64,000 bases of DNA from the NCBI GenBank assembly GCA_958439205.1, contig OY288189.1, positions 3,921,001 through 3,985,000 of the forward strand, read 5' to 3'. The translations under genes and the position numbers were made by a program. Positions 1-7,427 of this stretch are shown in pieces (the stretch's first letter is position 1; each line of letters starts with the position of its first letter). The stretch comes from an uncultured Allorhizobium sp. GTDB lineage: Bacteria; Pseudomonadota; Alphaproteobacteria; Rhizobiales; Rhizobiaceae. Below the pieces are notes generated by a model. It did not search any database, was not told the DNA's origin, and saw only the letters and a program-made list of their open reading frames with translations.

Positions 1-490
1 CAAAGGTCGGCAGCTCGCGCTTTGCCGTATGGGCAAAGGCCGGGTCGATCTCTTCCAGCTGGTCCGGCAACGCGATCCAGGTCTGCAGGCCGGACATGGA
101 GAGCGGATGACCGCGCAGGTTTTCCGGCGTGCGCTCCGAATGCACGATGCCGCGCCCTGCCGTCATCAGGTTGATGTCGCCGGGGGCGATGACCAGTTCG
201 GTGCCCAGGCTGTCGCGATGCTTGATCTCGCCGTCGAAGAGATAGGTGACGGTCGAGAGGCCGATATGCGGATGCGGGCGCACGTCCATGGCCTCATCCG
301 CCTTCAGGATCGCCGGCCCCATGCGGTCGAAAAAGATGAAGGGGCCGACAAGCCGGCGGCGGACGGAGGGCAGCGCGCGGCGCACGGAAAAACCGCCGAT
401 ATCACTGGAGCGGGGAATGATCAGATGTTCGATGGCGTCGCAGGCAAAGGCGTCACCTGGGACGGGATCGTTTCCGGGAAAGAAGGACAT
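1..490 (-). CDS. Pirin family protein (partial, 3' end outside window)
   Basis: The minus strand from the ATG at 490 stays open to the window edge, giving 163 residues of the N-terminal cupin half of a pirin. Pirins are bicupin metal proteins; some have quercetin dioxygenase activity and many are redox-linked. The expected metal ligands are all visible: His73 and His75 in the RPHPHIG motif, and His117 and Glu119 in GIVHSER. A purine-rich stretch (GAGGTTTCCC) precedes the start. The gene follows the Lrp-type regulator on the same strand about 117 bp downstream. The C-terminal cupin cannot be seen, so length and any truncation cannot be judged. The family call is secure; substrate and physiological role are unknown. 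Confidence 0.93.
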   Translation of the reverse strand, partial: MSFFPGNDPVPGDAFACDAIEHLIIPRSSDIGGFSVRRALPSVRRRLVGPFIFFDRMGPAILKADEAMDVRPHPHIGLSTVTYLFDGEIKHRDSLGTELVIAPGDINLMTAGRGIVHSERTPENLRGHPLSMSGLQTWIALPDQLEEIDPAFAHTAKRELPTF

Positions 491-555
491 GGGAAACCTC
501 TTCGTTCAATCCGGTGAAGACTAACAGGTCTCGATGAGGATCATAGAACGGATCG

Positions 556-569
556 ACTGCGCGCGCAGT
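556..569. other. 14-bp perfect palindrome between lrp-type gene and pirin gene
   Basis: ACTGCGC directly abuts its complement GCGCAGT with no loop. It lies in the 117-bp gap upstream of the pirin start and just after the Lrp-type gene stop. A zero-loop palindrome fits a dimeric protein-binding site better than a terminator, but no regulator can be named. Confidence 0.3.
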
Positions 570-607
570 GACGCATCGTTCAGTATTCGTCGGACCGGAG
601 GAGACAG

Positions 608-1078
608 CTATTCCTTGACCGGAATGTGCAGGCCTACCTTCACGTCGCGTAGCACGACATTGGTGTGCATGCGGCGGATCTGCGGGTTCTCGGCCATCAG
701 CTGGGCGCTGATATCGTCGTAGTGCTCAACATCGCGGGCGGTGATGATGGCGACGAGATCGACCTGACCGGTCACATAATAGACCTGCTGGACATGCTCC
801 TGCTTGTCGGCCCAAGCGCGGAAGCGGGTAAGCGCATCGTAATTGTCACGCTCGATTTCCATGCCCGTGATGAAGGTCATTGGGAAGCTCGTCGCCTTAC
901 GATTCACCACCGCGATCTCGGAGGTGATGATGCCCTCGTCGCGCAGACGACGCAGGCGGCGCTGAACAGCCGAGGGGGACAGGCCCACCTTGTCGGCAAT
1001 CGCCTCCGCCTTCAGCTGGCAGTCCCGCTGCACCACTTCGAGGATGCTTCGGTCGAATTGATCGAGCTTGTCCGGCAT
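608..1078 (-). CDS. Lrp/AsnC family transcriptional regulator
   Basis: A 156-residue protein. The N-terminal winged HTH (about residues 5-60, with LDQFDRSILEVVQRD and GLSPSAVQRRLRRLRDEGII) is followed by a RAM/AsnC ligand-binding domain (about 67-150). The start at 1078 is chosen because GAGGGAGAA precedes it at good spacing and Lrp proteins begin just ahead of the HTH; an upstream in-frame ATG at 1141 would add 21 unconserved residues. It is transcribed away from the adjacent amino-acid transporter and sulfur-amino-acid operon across a 182-bp gap. This is the usual arrangement for a local Lrp-type regulator that senses the transported amino acid. The ligand is inferred from context only. Confidence 0.95.
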   Translation of the reverse strand: MPDKLDQFDRSILEVVQRDCQLKAEAIADKVGLSPSAVQRRLRRLRDEGIITSEIAVVNRKATSFPMTFITGMEIERDNYDALTRFRAWADKQEHVQQVYYVTGQVDLVAIITARDVEHYDDISAQLMAENPQIRRMHTNVVLRDVKVGLHIPVKE

Positions 1079-1260
1079 GCGTTCTCCCTCCTCGCGCACC
1101 GCATTTTTCGCTGCATAACCGATTGCGGCGGATTGCGCCATCTTTCCGCAGCATCCAATGCATTCATGCAGGATTTTCCCGTCATTCGCTGGAAATGCGC
1201 TCGAAATCCGCAGCTTCGGCCTCCTATGGTCTCGGAATTGCCAAACTACCTGGGATCAAG

Positions 1261-2052
1261 ATGACAGGAACTGCCCCGGCCGCGCTCGACGTGCACGACA
1301 TCCACAAGAGTTTCGCCGGCATTGAGGTTCTGAAGGGCATCTCGGCCACGGCCCATCGTGGCGACGTCATTTCGATCATCGGCTCGTCCGGATCCGGCAA
1401 GAGCACGTTCCTGCGCTGCATCAACCTCTTGGAAGCGCCCGATCGCGGCCGCATCGTGGTGGGCGGTGAAGAGCTGAAGCTCAAGCCCTCCCGCAAGGGG
1501 AGCCTCGAAGCCGCCGACCGCAAGCAACTTGAGCGGCTGCGTACCGGCCTTGGAATGGTCTTCCAGAGCTTCAATCTCTGGGCCCATCGCACGGTGCTCG
1601 AAAACGTCATCGAGGCGCCCGTTCACGTTCTGAAAATGCCGCGCCGCGAGGCGGCCGAGAAGGCGGAAGCGCTGCTTGCCAAGGTCGGGCTCTACGACAA
1701 GCGCGAGGCATATCCGGCCTTTCTCTCCGGCGGCCAGCAGCAGCGGGCCGCGATTGCCCGCGCGCTCTGTGTCGACCCGGCCGTCATGCTGTTCGATGAG
1801 CCGACCTCGGCGCTCGATCCGGAACTCGTCGGCGAGGTGCTGAAGGTCATCCGGGATCTGGCCGAAGAAGGCCGCACCATGCTGCTCGTCACGCATGAGA
1901 TGAGCTTTGCCCGCGAGGTCTCCAGCCATGTGATGTTCCTCGACAAGGGACGAGTCGAGGAAGAGGGATCGCCGGAGCAGGTCTTCGGCGACCCGAAAAG
2001 CGCCCGTTGCCGCGAATTCACCCGCAGCCTTGGTGGGCGCGGGGCCGCTTGA
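1261..2052 (+). CDS. Polar amino acid ABC transporter, ATP-binding protein
   Basis: 263 residues of the HisP/GlnQ class. The Walker A sequence GSSGSGKS is at residues 41-48, the Q-loop near FQSFNLW (101-107), the LSGGQQQR signature at 155-162 and Walker B VMLFDE at 175-180. The ATG at 1261 was chosen because the family starts a few residues before the first beta strand; the reading frame is open upstream but carries no recognisable domain. It is the first gene of an operon encoding the complete importer (ATPase, binding protein, two permeases). It powers uptake of a polar amino acid; the substrate is not determined by this subunit. Confidence 0.96.
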   Translation: MTGTAPAALDVHDIHKSFAGIEVLKGISATAHRGDVISIIGSSGSGKSTFLRCINLLEAPDRGRIVVGGEELKLKPSRKGSLEAADRKQLERLRTGLGMVFQSFNLWAHRTVLENVIEAPVHVLKMPRREAAEKAEALLAKVGLYDKREAYPAFLSGGQQQRAAIARALCVDPAVMLFDEPTSALDPELVGEVLKVIRDLAEEGRTMLLVTHEMSFAREVSSHVMFLDKGRVEEEGSPEQVFGDPKSARCREFTRSLGGRGAA

Positions 2053-2093
2053 ACAGAAATCCAGAACCATCCAACCAATCGGGGAAAACGACG

Positions 2094-2864
2094 ATGAAAC
2101 TGATCTCCCTTCTTCTCGCCGGTGCCGCCTTTGCAGCGACCGCCATCACCGCCCAGGCCGAAGTCCGCTTCGGCATCATGAACGAGGCCTATCCGCCCTT
2201 CTTCGCCAAGGATGCCTCAGGCACCTGGAAAGGCTGGGAAATCGATCTGATGAACGCCGTCTGCGCGGAAATGAAGGAGACCTGCTCGGTCGTCGACGTT
2301 TCCTGGGACGGCCTGATCCCGGCGCTGCAGACGAAAAAGTTCGACGTCATCTGGTCGTCGATGTCGATCACCGAGGAGCGGCTCAAGACCATCGATTTCA
2401 CCGACAAGTACTACAACACGCCGAGCAAGCTGATCGGCCCGAAGGATGCAACGTCGGGCGCGACGCCTGAAGCCGTCGACGGCAAGACGATCGGTATCCA
2501 GGTCTCGACCGTGCAGTCGGCCTATTATGCGAAGCACTTTGCCGACAAGGCCGAGGAGCAGACCTACGCCACCCTGGATGAAGCCTTCCAGGATCTTTCC
2601 GCCGGCCGCATCGACTATGTCTTCGGCGACGCGATCCCGCTTGCCGACTTCCTCAAGACCGATTTCGGCAAGGATTGCTGCGCCGACATGGGCGACGTGG
2701 CGGCTGATCCGTCCGTTCTCGGCACCGGCATCGGCGGTGGGTTGCGCAAGGAAGACACCGAACTCAAGGCCAAGCTGAATGCGGCGATCGCCGCCGTCCG
2801 CGCCTCCGGCAAGTATGACGAGATCACGAAGGCTTACTTCACCTTCGACGTCTACGGCCAGTAA
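2094..2864 (+). CDS. Amino acid ABC transporter, periplasmic substrate-binding protein
   Basis: 256 residues of the SBP_bac_3 (HisJ/ArgT-like) family. A signal peptide ending near ALA-type sequence ITAQA (about residue 20) exports it to the periplasm. Family hallmarks are FGIMNEAYPPFF, the GWEIDLMNAVC strand and DVIWSSMSITEERLK. A GGGGAAAA ribosome site precedes the ATG. The protein delivers its ligand to the two permeases encoded downstream. The linked PLP enzyme and homocysteine methyltransferase suggest a sulfur amino acid or S-methylmethionine-type ligand, but binding-site residues alone do not prove this. Confidence 0.95.
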   Translation: MKLISLLLAGAAFAATAITAQAEVRFGIMNEAYPPFFAKDASGTWKGWEIDLMNAVCAEMKETCSVVDVSWDGLIPALQTKKFDVIWSSMSITEERLKTIDFTDKYYNTPSKLIGPKDATSGATPEAVDGKTIGIQVSTVQSAYYAKHFADKAEEQTYATLDEAFQDLSAGRIDYVFGDAIPLADFLKTDFGKDCCADMGDVAADPSVLGTGIGGGLRKEDTELKAKLNAAIAAVRASGKYDEITKAYFTFDVYGQ

Positions 2865-2885
2865 TCGGCAGGGATTGCAGACGAG

Positions 2886-3611
2886 ATGGCGACAGGGTCG
2901 ATGACGGCATGGCAATTGCTGGCGCTTCAGCCTCCGGGCTGGGGCGGCGCGCTGTTGACCGGTGCTGCAACGACCGTTGCCATCTCGGCCTGCGCCTTCT
3001 CCATCGGGCTGGTCATCGGCCTGTTCGGCGCGATCGGCAAGCTTTCCGACAATCGCCCGGTGGGACTGATCCTCAAGGCCTATACCTCTGTCATCAGGGC
3101 AGTTCCGGAACTGATCCTGATCGTCGGGCTCTATTATGCCGGCACCGATGGCCTCAACCGACTGCTGATGGCCTTCGGCCTGCCGCCGGTCGAGGTCAAT
3201 GGGTTTATTGCGGCCGTCGCCGTGCTCGGCTTCGTGCAGGGCGCCTATATGACCGAGGTTCTGCGCGGCGCGATCCTGGCGATCCCGACCGGTCAGATCG
3301 AGGCGGCGCGCGCCTTCGGCATGTCGCCGCTCCTGCGCTTTCGTCGTGTGACGCTGCCGGCACTGCTTCCCAACGCTCTGCCCGGCATGGCCAATCTATG
3401 GATGTCTGTCACCAAGGACAGCGCGCTGGTCGCCGTCGTCGGCTATCAGGAACTGGCGCTGACCACGCGTCTGGCAGGCGCCAATACCAAGGAATATTTC
3501 CTCTTCTTCTTGGCGGCAGCGGTTCTCTATCTGGTCATCACGCTTCTCTCCAACCTCGTCTTCCATGGCATCGAGCGCCGCGTGCGCCGGGGCCAGCGGC
3601 CGGCGCATTGA
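2886..3611 (+). CDS. Amino acid ABC transporter, permease (HisQ-like)
   Basis: 241 residues with about five hydrophobic segments and the amino-acid permease EAA-type loop around GQIEAARAFGMSPLLRFRRVTLPALLPNALPG (described by its key E-A-A-R-A-F-G residues). A second in-frame ATG occurs five codons in. The gene starts 21 bp after the binding-protein stop and is followed 13 bp later by its partner permease. Together they form the heterodimeric inner-membrane channel. Confidence 0.95.
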   Translation: MATGSMTAWQLLALQPPGWGGALLTGAATTVAISACAFSIGLVIGLFGAIGKLSDNRPVGLILKAYTSVIRAVPELILIVGLYYAGTDGLNRLLMAFGLPPVEVNGFIAAVAVLGFVQGAYMTEVLRGAILAIPTGQIEAARAFGMSPLLRFRRVTLPALLPNALPGMANLWMSVTKDSALVAVVGYQELALTTRLAGANTKEYFLFFLAAAVLYLVITLLSNLVFHGIERRVRRGQRPAH

Positions 3612-3624
3612 AGGAGGGCAGACC

Positions 3625-4314
3625 GTGAATTTCGAATGGATCGTGAAATACTGGCCGCTGCTGATCGAGGGTGCCTTCCAGACGGTGGCACTGCTGGTCA
3701 TTTCGGTCGGCTTTGGCTTCGTGCTGGCGGTCGGTCTGGCATTTGCCCGGGTCAGCGGCGGGCCTGTTATCCGCAATCTCGCGCTTGGCTATTCGACCGT
3801 TTTTCGCGGCACGCCGCTGCTCATCCAGCTCTGGCTTCTTTATTATGGCGTGGGCTCGCTGCTGCCGATGGTGCCGGGCCTGAGGCAGAGTTTCCTTTGG
3901 CCGATCCTGCGTGAAGGCTTCTTCTTTGCTGCCATCTCCTTCACGCTCAACTTTGCCGCCTATCAGTCGGAAGTGCTGCGCGGTGCGCTGCTCTCCGTGC
4001 CGAAGGGAGAGCTGGAAGCGGGACGCTCGCTCGGCATGAGCCCCTTGATGCTGATCAGGCGCATCTGGCTGCCCCAGGCGATCCGCACGGCGCTGCCGAC
4101 GATTGCCGGCGAGATCGTGCTGCAGCTGAAAGCCACGCCGCTCGCCTTCACCGTGACCGTGATGGATCTCTATGCGGTGGCCTTCAAGGTTCGCCAGGAC
4201 ACGCTTCTCGTCTACGAGCCGCTGCTCGTGGTCACCCTCTTCTATGTCGCGCTGACTGCGCTCATCACCCGCGCCTTCGGGATGGTCGAGGCGCAGGTGC
4301 CGATCCGTCGCTGA
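3625..4314 (+). CDS. Amino acid ABC transporter, permease (HisM-like)
   Basis: 229 residues, inner-membrane permease with the conserved EAGRSLGMSPLMLIRR loop that docks with the ATPase. I chose the GTG at 3625 because AAGGAGG lies at ideal spacing before it. An in-frame ATG at 3565 would overlap the preceding permease by 47 bp and lacks such a site. It completes the four-gene importer. Only 22 bp separate it from the PLP-enzyme gene, so transporter and enzymes are very likely cotranscribed. Confidence 0.94.
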   Translation: MNFEWIVKYWPLLIEGAFQTVALLVISVGFGFVLAVGLAFARVSGGPVIRNLALGYSTVFRGTPLLIQLWLLYYGVGSLLPMVPGLRQSFLWPILREGFFFAAISFTLNFAAYQSEVLRGALLSVPKGELEAGRSLGMSPLMLIRRIWLPQAIRTALPTIAGEIVLQLKATPLAFTVTVMDLYAVAFKVRQDTLLVYEPLLVVTLFYVALTALITRAFGMVEAQVPIRR

Positions 4315-4336
4315 GGCGGCTTGAAAGTGAAATGTC

Positions 4337-5569
4337 ATGACGAATGTCTTCGAGACCCATCCCCTGCCCGCGTCCGCCGGGCCTGAAACCCGGGCGCTCG
4401 ATGCCGGCTTGGTGATCGATCCGGCGACCGGGGCGATTGCGCCCAATGTCTCGATGTCGGTCAACAATGTGCTGATGCCGGGCGATGGTGCGTTCTCCGC
4501 CGATGGCGTCGCTGACCTCGCCGATCTGCCCTATCTCTACGCCCGCTGGACGAACCCCACCGTGCGGCAGCTGGAACAGCGGCTGGCCGCCCTCGAAGGT
4601 GCCGAGGATGCGCTGGCAACAGCCACCGGCATGGCGGCGATTGCCGGCACGCTGTTCACCTTCCTCAAGGCCGGCGATCATCTCGTGGTATCGGATGTCT
4701 GCTACGCGGGCGCCGTCGAACTCACCCAAAGGGTGTTGCCGGATTTTGGCATTGAGGTCACGCCGGTCAACATGGCGCGGCTCGATCTGGTTGAGGCAGC
4801 GATGCGACCGAACACGCGGCTCGTCCATTGCGAGAGCCCCGTCAATCCAATCCTGCGCATCGTCGATCTCGAAGCGCTGGCGGCGATTGCCCATAGACAC
4901 GGGGCGCTGATCTCGGTCGATTCCACCTTTGCCACGCCGGTTGCGACACGGCCGCTCACGCTCGGCGTCGATCTTGTCATCCATTCGCTGACCAAGTTCA
5001 TCAATGGCCATGGCGACGTGCTGGGCGGGGCCGTGATTGGCCGCAAGGAGCTGATTGCGCGCATTCGCGGGCGGGCCGGCGTCTATCTCGGGGCATCACT
5101 CTCGGCCCAGTCCGCCTGGCTGATCATGCGCGGAATCGACACACTTTATCCGCGCCTGCGCATGGCATCAGATAGCGCCGTTTCCGTCGCCAGCTTCCTG
5201 GAGGGTCATTCGGAGGTCGAGCGTGTCATCTATCCGGGTCTCGCCTCCCACCCGCAGCATGATCTCGCCAAACGCCAGATGGATGTCTTCGGGGGCATGA
5301 TCGCGTTTCGCACGCGCGAGCCGAAAGCCGCCGCCGAGAGGCTGGCGACAAGGCTGCGTGTCGCTCACTACGCCTTTTCGCTCGGTCATCAGCGCAGCCT
5401 CGTGGTGCTGCTCGACACCGAGGAGATGATGACCTCGACCTTCCGCCTCACGGGCGACGCCCTCACCGATTACCGCGCCTATGCCGGCGACGGGCTCTTC
5501 CGCCTGTCGATCGGCCTCGAGACACCGGCAGATCTCATTGCCGATCTCGACCAGGCGCTCACCCCATGA
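4337..5569 (+). CDS. Cys/Met metabolism PLP-dependent enzyme (cystathionine gamma-synthase/lyase family)
   Basis: 410 residues, fold-type I. The PLP lysine is Lys220 in HSLTKFINGHGDV, the ring-stacking and pyridine-N aspartate region is VDSTFATP (Asp195), and the subunit-contact motif is YARWTNPT. Such enzymes perform gamma- or beta-elimination or replacement on cystathionine, methionine, homocysteine or cysteine. At the place where canonical methionine gamma-lyases have a Tyr-Gly-Cys-Thr motif, this protein reads Tyr123-Ala-Gly-Ala, so a classical MGL assignment is not supported. It sits between the amino-acid importer and a homocysteine S-methyltransferase, pointing to catabolism or interconversion of an imported sulfur amino acid. 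Exact reaction unknown. Confidence 0.9.
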   Translation: MTNVFETHPLPASAGPETRALDAGLVIDPATGAIAPNVSMSVNNVLMPGDGAFSADGVADLADLPYLYARWTNPTVRQLEQRLAALEGAEDALATATGMAAIAGTLFTFLKAGDHLVVSDVCYAGAVELTQRVLPDFGIEVTPVNMARLDLVEAAMRPNTRLVHCESPVNPILRIVDLEALAAIAHRHGALISVDSTFATPVATRPLTLGVDLVIHSLTKFINGHGDVLGGAVIGRKELIARIRGRAGVYLGASLSAQSAWLIMRGIDTLYPRLRMASDSAVSVASFLEGHSEVERVIYPGLASHPQHDLAKRQMDVFGGMIAFRTREPKAAAERLATRLRVAHYAFSLGHQRSLVVLLDTEEMMTSTFRLTGDALTDYRAYAGDGLFRLSIGLETPADLIADLDQALTP

Positions 5570-5592
5570 CCGCATCCGACGGAGACTTAGCC

Positions 5593-6504
5593 ATGACAGA
5601 CACCATGATCCTCGACGGCGGCATGAGCCGCGAACTTTTGCGGCTCGGTGCGGAGCTGAAGCAGCCGGAATGGTCGGCGCTGGCGCTGATGAACAGCCCC
5701 GAGATCGTGCGCCAGGTGCATGAGGAATTCATCGCCGCAGGAGCCGACGTTGTCACTACCAATTCCTATGCGCTGGTGCCCTTCCATATCGGCGAGGAGC
5801 GGTTCCGCAAGGACGGTCCGGCGCTGATCGCTCTGTCGGGTCAACTGGCAAGGGAGGCGGCCGACGGCGCTTGCCGCAAGGTGGTGGTCGCCGGCTCCCT
5901 GCCGCCGATCTTCGGCTCCTACGAGCCAGAGAATTTCGACCCGTTGACCGTGCAGGATTATCTGAAGGTGCTGGTCGAAAACCTTGCCCCCCATGTCGAT
6001 GTCTGGCTCGGGGAAACGCTCAGCCTGATTGCCGAGGGCGAGGCCGTGCGCAAGGCGATCCAGGCCCAGCCGAAGCCGTTCTGGATCTCCTTTACGCTGG
6101 CCGACGATGCCGCCCAGATCGCCGGGGGCGAGCCAAAGCTGCGCTCGGGCGAGACCGTGCGGGCGGCTGCCGAATGGGCGGCAGGCTCGGGCGCCTCGGC
6201 GCTGCTCTTCAACTGCGCCAAGCCCGAAGTGATGAAAAAGGCCGTGGAGACGGCAGCCGCCGTCTTCGCCGAAAAGGGCGTGAAGCTGAAGATCGGCGTC
6301 TACGCCAATGCCTTCGAGACGGACACCGACGACAAGGCCGCGAACGAAGGGCTACACGATACCCGCGGTGATCTGACCGGCGACGTCTATTCCCGTTTCG
6401 CCTGCGACTGGGCGGAAGCTGGCGCGACCATGATCGGCGGCTGCTGCGGGATCGGGGCTGAGCATATCCACCGGGTGGCGGGCGCGCTTCGAGCCCGGGC
6501 CTAG
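5593..6504 (+). CDS. mmuM: Homocysteine S-methyltransferase family protein (MmuM-like)
   Basis: 303 residues with the zinc-binding triad of the pterin-independent homocysteine methyltransferases: Cys208 (LLFNCAKPE) and Cys284-Cys285 (GGCCG). These enzymes transfer a methyl group, typically from S-methylmethionine, to homocysteine to give methionine in the cytoplasm without B12 or folate. The start at 5593 is preferred because GGAG precedes it. An ATG at 5566 overlaps the upstream stop codon and would add nine residues, so coupling cannot be excluded. It is the last gene of the importer/PLP-enzyme operon. The gene symbol is by family resemblance; the methyl donor is inferred. Confidence 0.88.
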   Translation: MTDTMILDGGMSRELLRLGAELKQPEWSALALMNSPEIVRQVHEEFIAAGADVVTTNSYALVPFHIGEERFRKDGPALIALSGQLAREAADGACRKVVVAGSLPPIFGSYEPENFDPLTVQDYLKVLVENLAPHVDVWLGETLSLIAEGEAVRKAIQAQPKPFWISFTLADDAAQIAGGEPKLRSGETVRAAAEWAAGSGASALLFNCAKPEVMKKAVETAAAVFAEKGVKLKIGVYANAFETDTDDKAANEGLHDTRGDLTGDVYSRFACDWAEAGATMIGGCCGIGAEHIHRVAGALRARA

Positions 6505-6513
6505 GCCGCTGGT

Positions 6514-6542
6514 TTGACGGTTATGGCATCCAGTGTCATAGT
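6514..6542 (+). promoter_or_regulatory. Promoter and overlapping dyad of the first toxin-antitoxin module
   Basis: A -35 hexamer TTGACG (6514-6519) and a -10 hexamer CATAGT (6537-6542) are 17 bp apart. The predicted start of transcription falls at or next to the ATG at 6548, so the mRNA may be leaderless; no Shine-Dalgarno sequence is present. An imperfect dyad TATGGCA-N5-TGTCATA (6522-6540) overlaps the spacer and -10, where an autoregulatory antitoxin would bind. Confidence 0.5.
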
Positions 6543-6547
6543 TGGCC

Positions 6548-6838
6548 ATGAAGGCAGATCTGGTCATCCGAGAACGCATCGTCTTCAATGACGGTGCTTT
6601 TCTAGAGGTTCGGATCTGGTCAGTGCCCGATCCGGTGCCGCCTTCATTGCACCGGTTCAAATACGCCTTGTTCTACGGATATCCGGGCGAGCGACTTGTT
6701 TGCTACGACAATGAGCGTGGCAAGGGTGACCATCGGCATCATGGTGCGATCGAGACACCCTATGCGTTCGCCGGCATTGAGCAGCTTCTCAGAGATTTCC
6801 GGGCCGACGTGGAACGGCTGCGAGGAGAAACGATATGA
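6548..6838 (+). CDS. TumE-like toxin of a toxin-antitoxin pair
   Basis: A 96-residue cytoplasmic protein with no membrane segment. Its core YDNERGKGDHRHHG is shared almost unchanged with the protein at 49967-50305 (YDNEAGKGDHRHLG). The two are about half identical by eye, including RFKYAL/AFKYSL and TPYAF/APYAF. I recall this pattern as the family annotated TumE toxin (formerly DUF6516); that name comes from memory, not a search. The conserved Lys-Gly-Asp-His-Arg-His cluster is a plausible catalytic site, perhaps nuclease-like, but this is inference. The gene overlaps the downstream HTH gene by four bases (ATGA), typical of TA operons with the toxin first. An alternative TTG start lies two codons upstream. 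Confidence 0.75.
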   Translation: MKADLVIRERIVFNDGAFLEVRIWSVPDPVPPSLHRFKYALFYGYPGERLVCYDNERGKGDHRHHGAIETPYAFAGIEQLLRDFRADVERLRGETI

Positions 6839-7185
6839 CGAGAGAACTGGACGTTCATGTCGGCGGCGGTTTTGATGCCCTGCAGGCGCGGGTCAGTGAC
6901 GCCTTGCGTCGGCACCGGGATGGCGAGCCTGTCCATGAGGATCATCTGACCTTCGTCGACTGGGACGCATTTGCCCGGACTATGACGGCAAAGCGGCTGG
7001 AGTTGCTGCGCTATCTGCACCGCAATCCGCAGGAAAGCGTTGCAGCGCTTGCCCGCAACCTAGAGCGCGACTACCGGCGTGTTCACGAGGATGTCGAGCT
7101 TCTGACGGCAGCCGGGTTAATCGCACGAGACGGTCTGGCGCTGAGTATCGGTTATGACGAGATACACACTGTGATCGCCCTCTAG
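6835..7185 (+). CDS. HTH-type antitoxin paired with TumE-like toxin
   Basis: 116 residues. A winged helix-turn-helix occupies about residues 48-100 (TAKRLELLRYLHRNPQESVAAL then RNLERDYRRVHEDVELL), a MarR-like fold resembling the putative DNA-binding family HVO_A0114. The start overlaps the toxin stop by four bases, implying translational coupling. A paralogue with the same arrangement lies at 49666-50025. It probably neutralises the toxin and represses the dyad-containing promoter at 6514-6542. Family name is from memory; the HTH is evident. Confidence 0.75.
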   Translation: MTRELDVHVGGGFDALQARVSDALRRHRDGEPVHEDHLTFVDWDAFARTMTAKRLELLRYLHRNPQESVAALARNLERDYRRVHEDVELLTAAGLIARDGLALSIGYDEIHTVIAL

Positions 7186-7326
7186 GCCGGCACCCGGCAA
7201 ATGTCGAATTGTGTCATTCCTGTGTTTTTTTCTCGTCGGCGGCCTTGAACTCCGGATGACAGGCCCCATCTAGGCATTTGCGGACCGGGCCCCTCTGACG
7301 ACGGATTACCCTCGTGATGTCGGACC

Positions 7327-7414
7327 GCATCGAGCACGCTCGATGCCATGCCCGGACCGGACCTCTCTTCAGCGAGACCGTGCGCGCGTTGCATCGAGCA
7401 CCGGTCAATGCAAC
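7327..7414 (+). promoter_or_regulatory. terC leader with alternative hairpins
   Basis: GCATCGAG-CACG-CTCGATGC (7327-7346) forms a perfect 8-bp hairpin. The first arm recurs at 7391-7401 (GCATCGAGCAC), so the CTCGATGC arm could pair with either copy. The second copy is itself inside another dyad, GTTGCAT (7388-7394) with ATGCAAC (7408-7414), which ends right beside the AGAGG ribosome site. These pairings are mutually exclusive. I do not see the yybP-ykoY Mn riboswitch consensus often found before TerC genes. Confidence 0.45.
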
Positions 7415-7427
7415 AGAGGTCACACAA

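Noticed and set aside
2076..2090. A 15-base identity CAATCGGGGAAAACG shared with 61544-61558, both just before signal-peptide genes
   Set aside because: Both contain the ribosome site before an ATG, and convergent Shine-Dalgarno context plus chance explains the match better than a shared regulator. It could be revisited with a genome-wide search.
4337..5569. Methionine gamma-lyase as a firm name for the PLP enzyme
   Set aside because: The Tyr-Gly-Cys-Thr active-site motif of that enzyme is replaced by Tyr-Ala-Gly-Ala, so only the broader family was called.
7186..7427. yybP-ykoY manganese riboswitch before terC
   Set aside because: The conserved GGGGAGUAG-like and GCCGGGGC-like tracts were not found; only unrelated hairpins are present.
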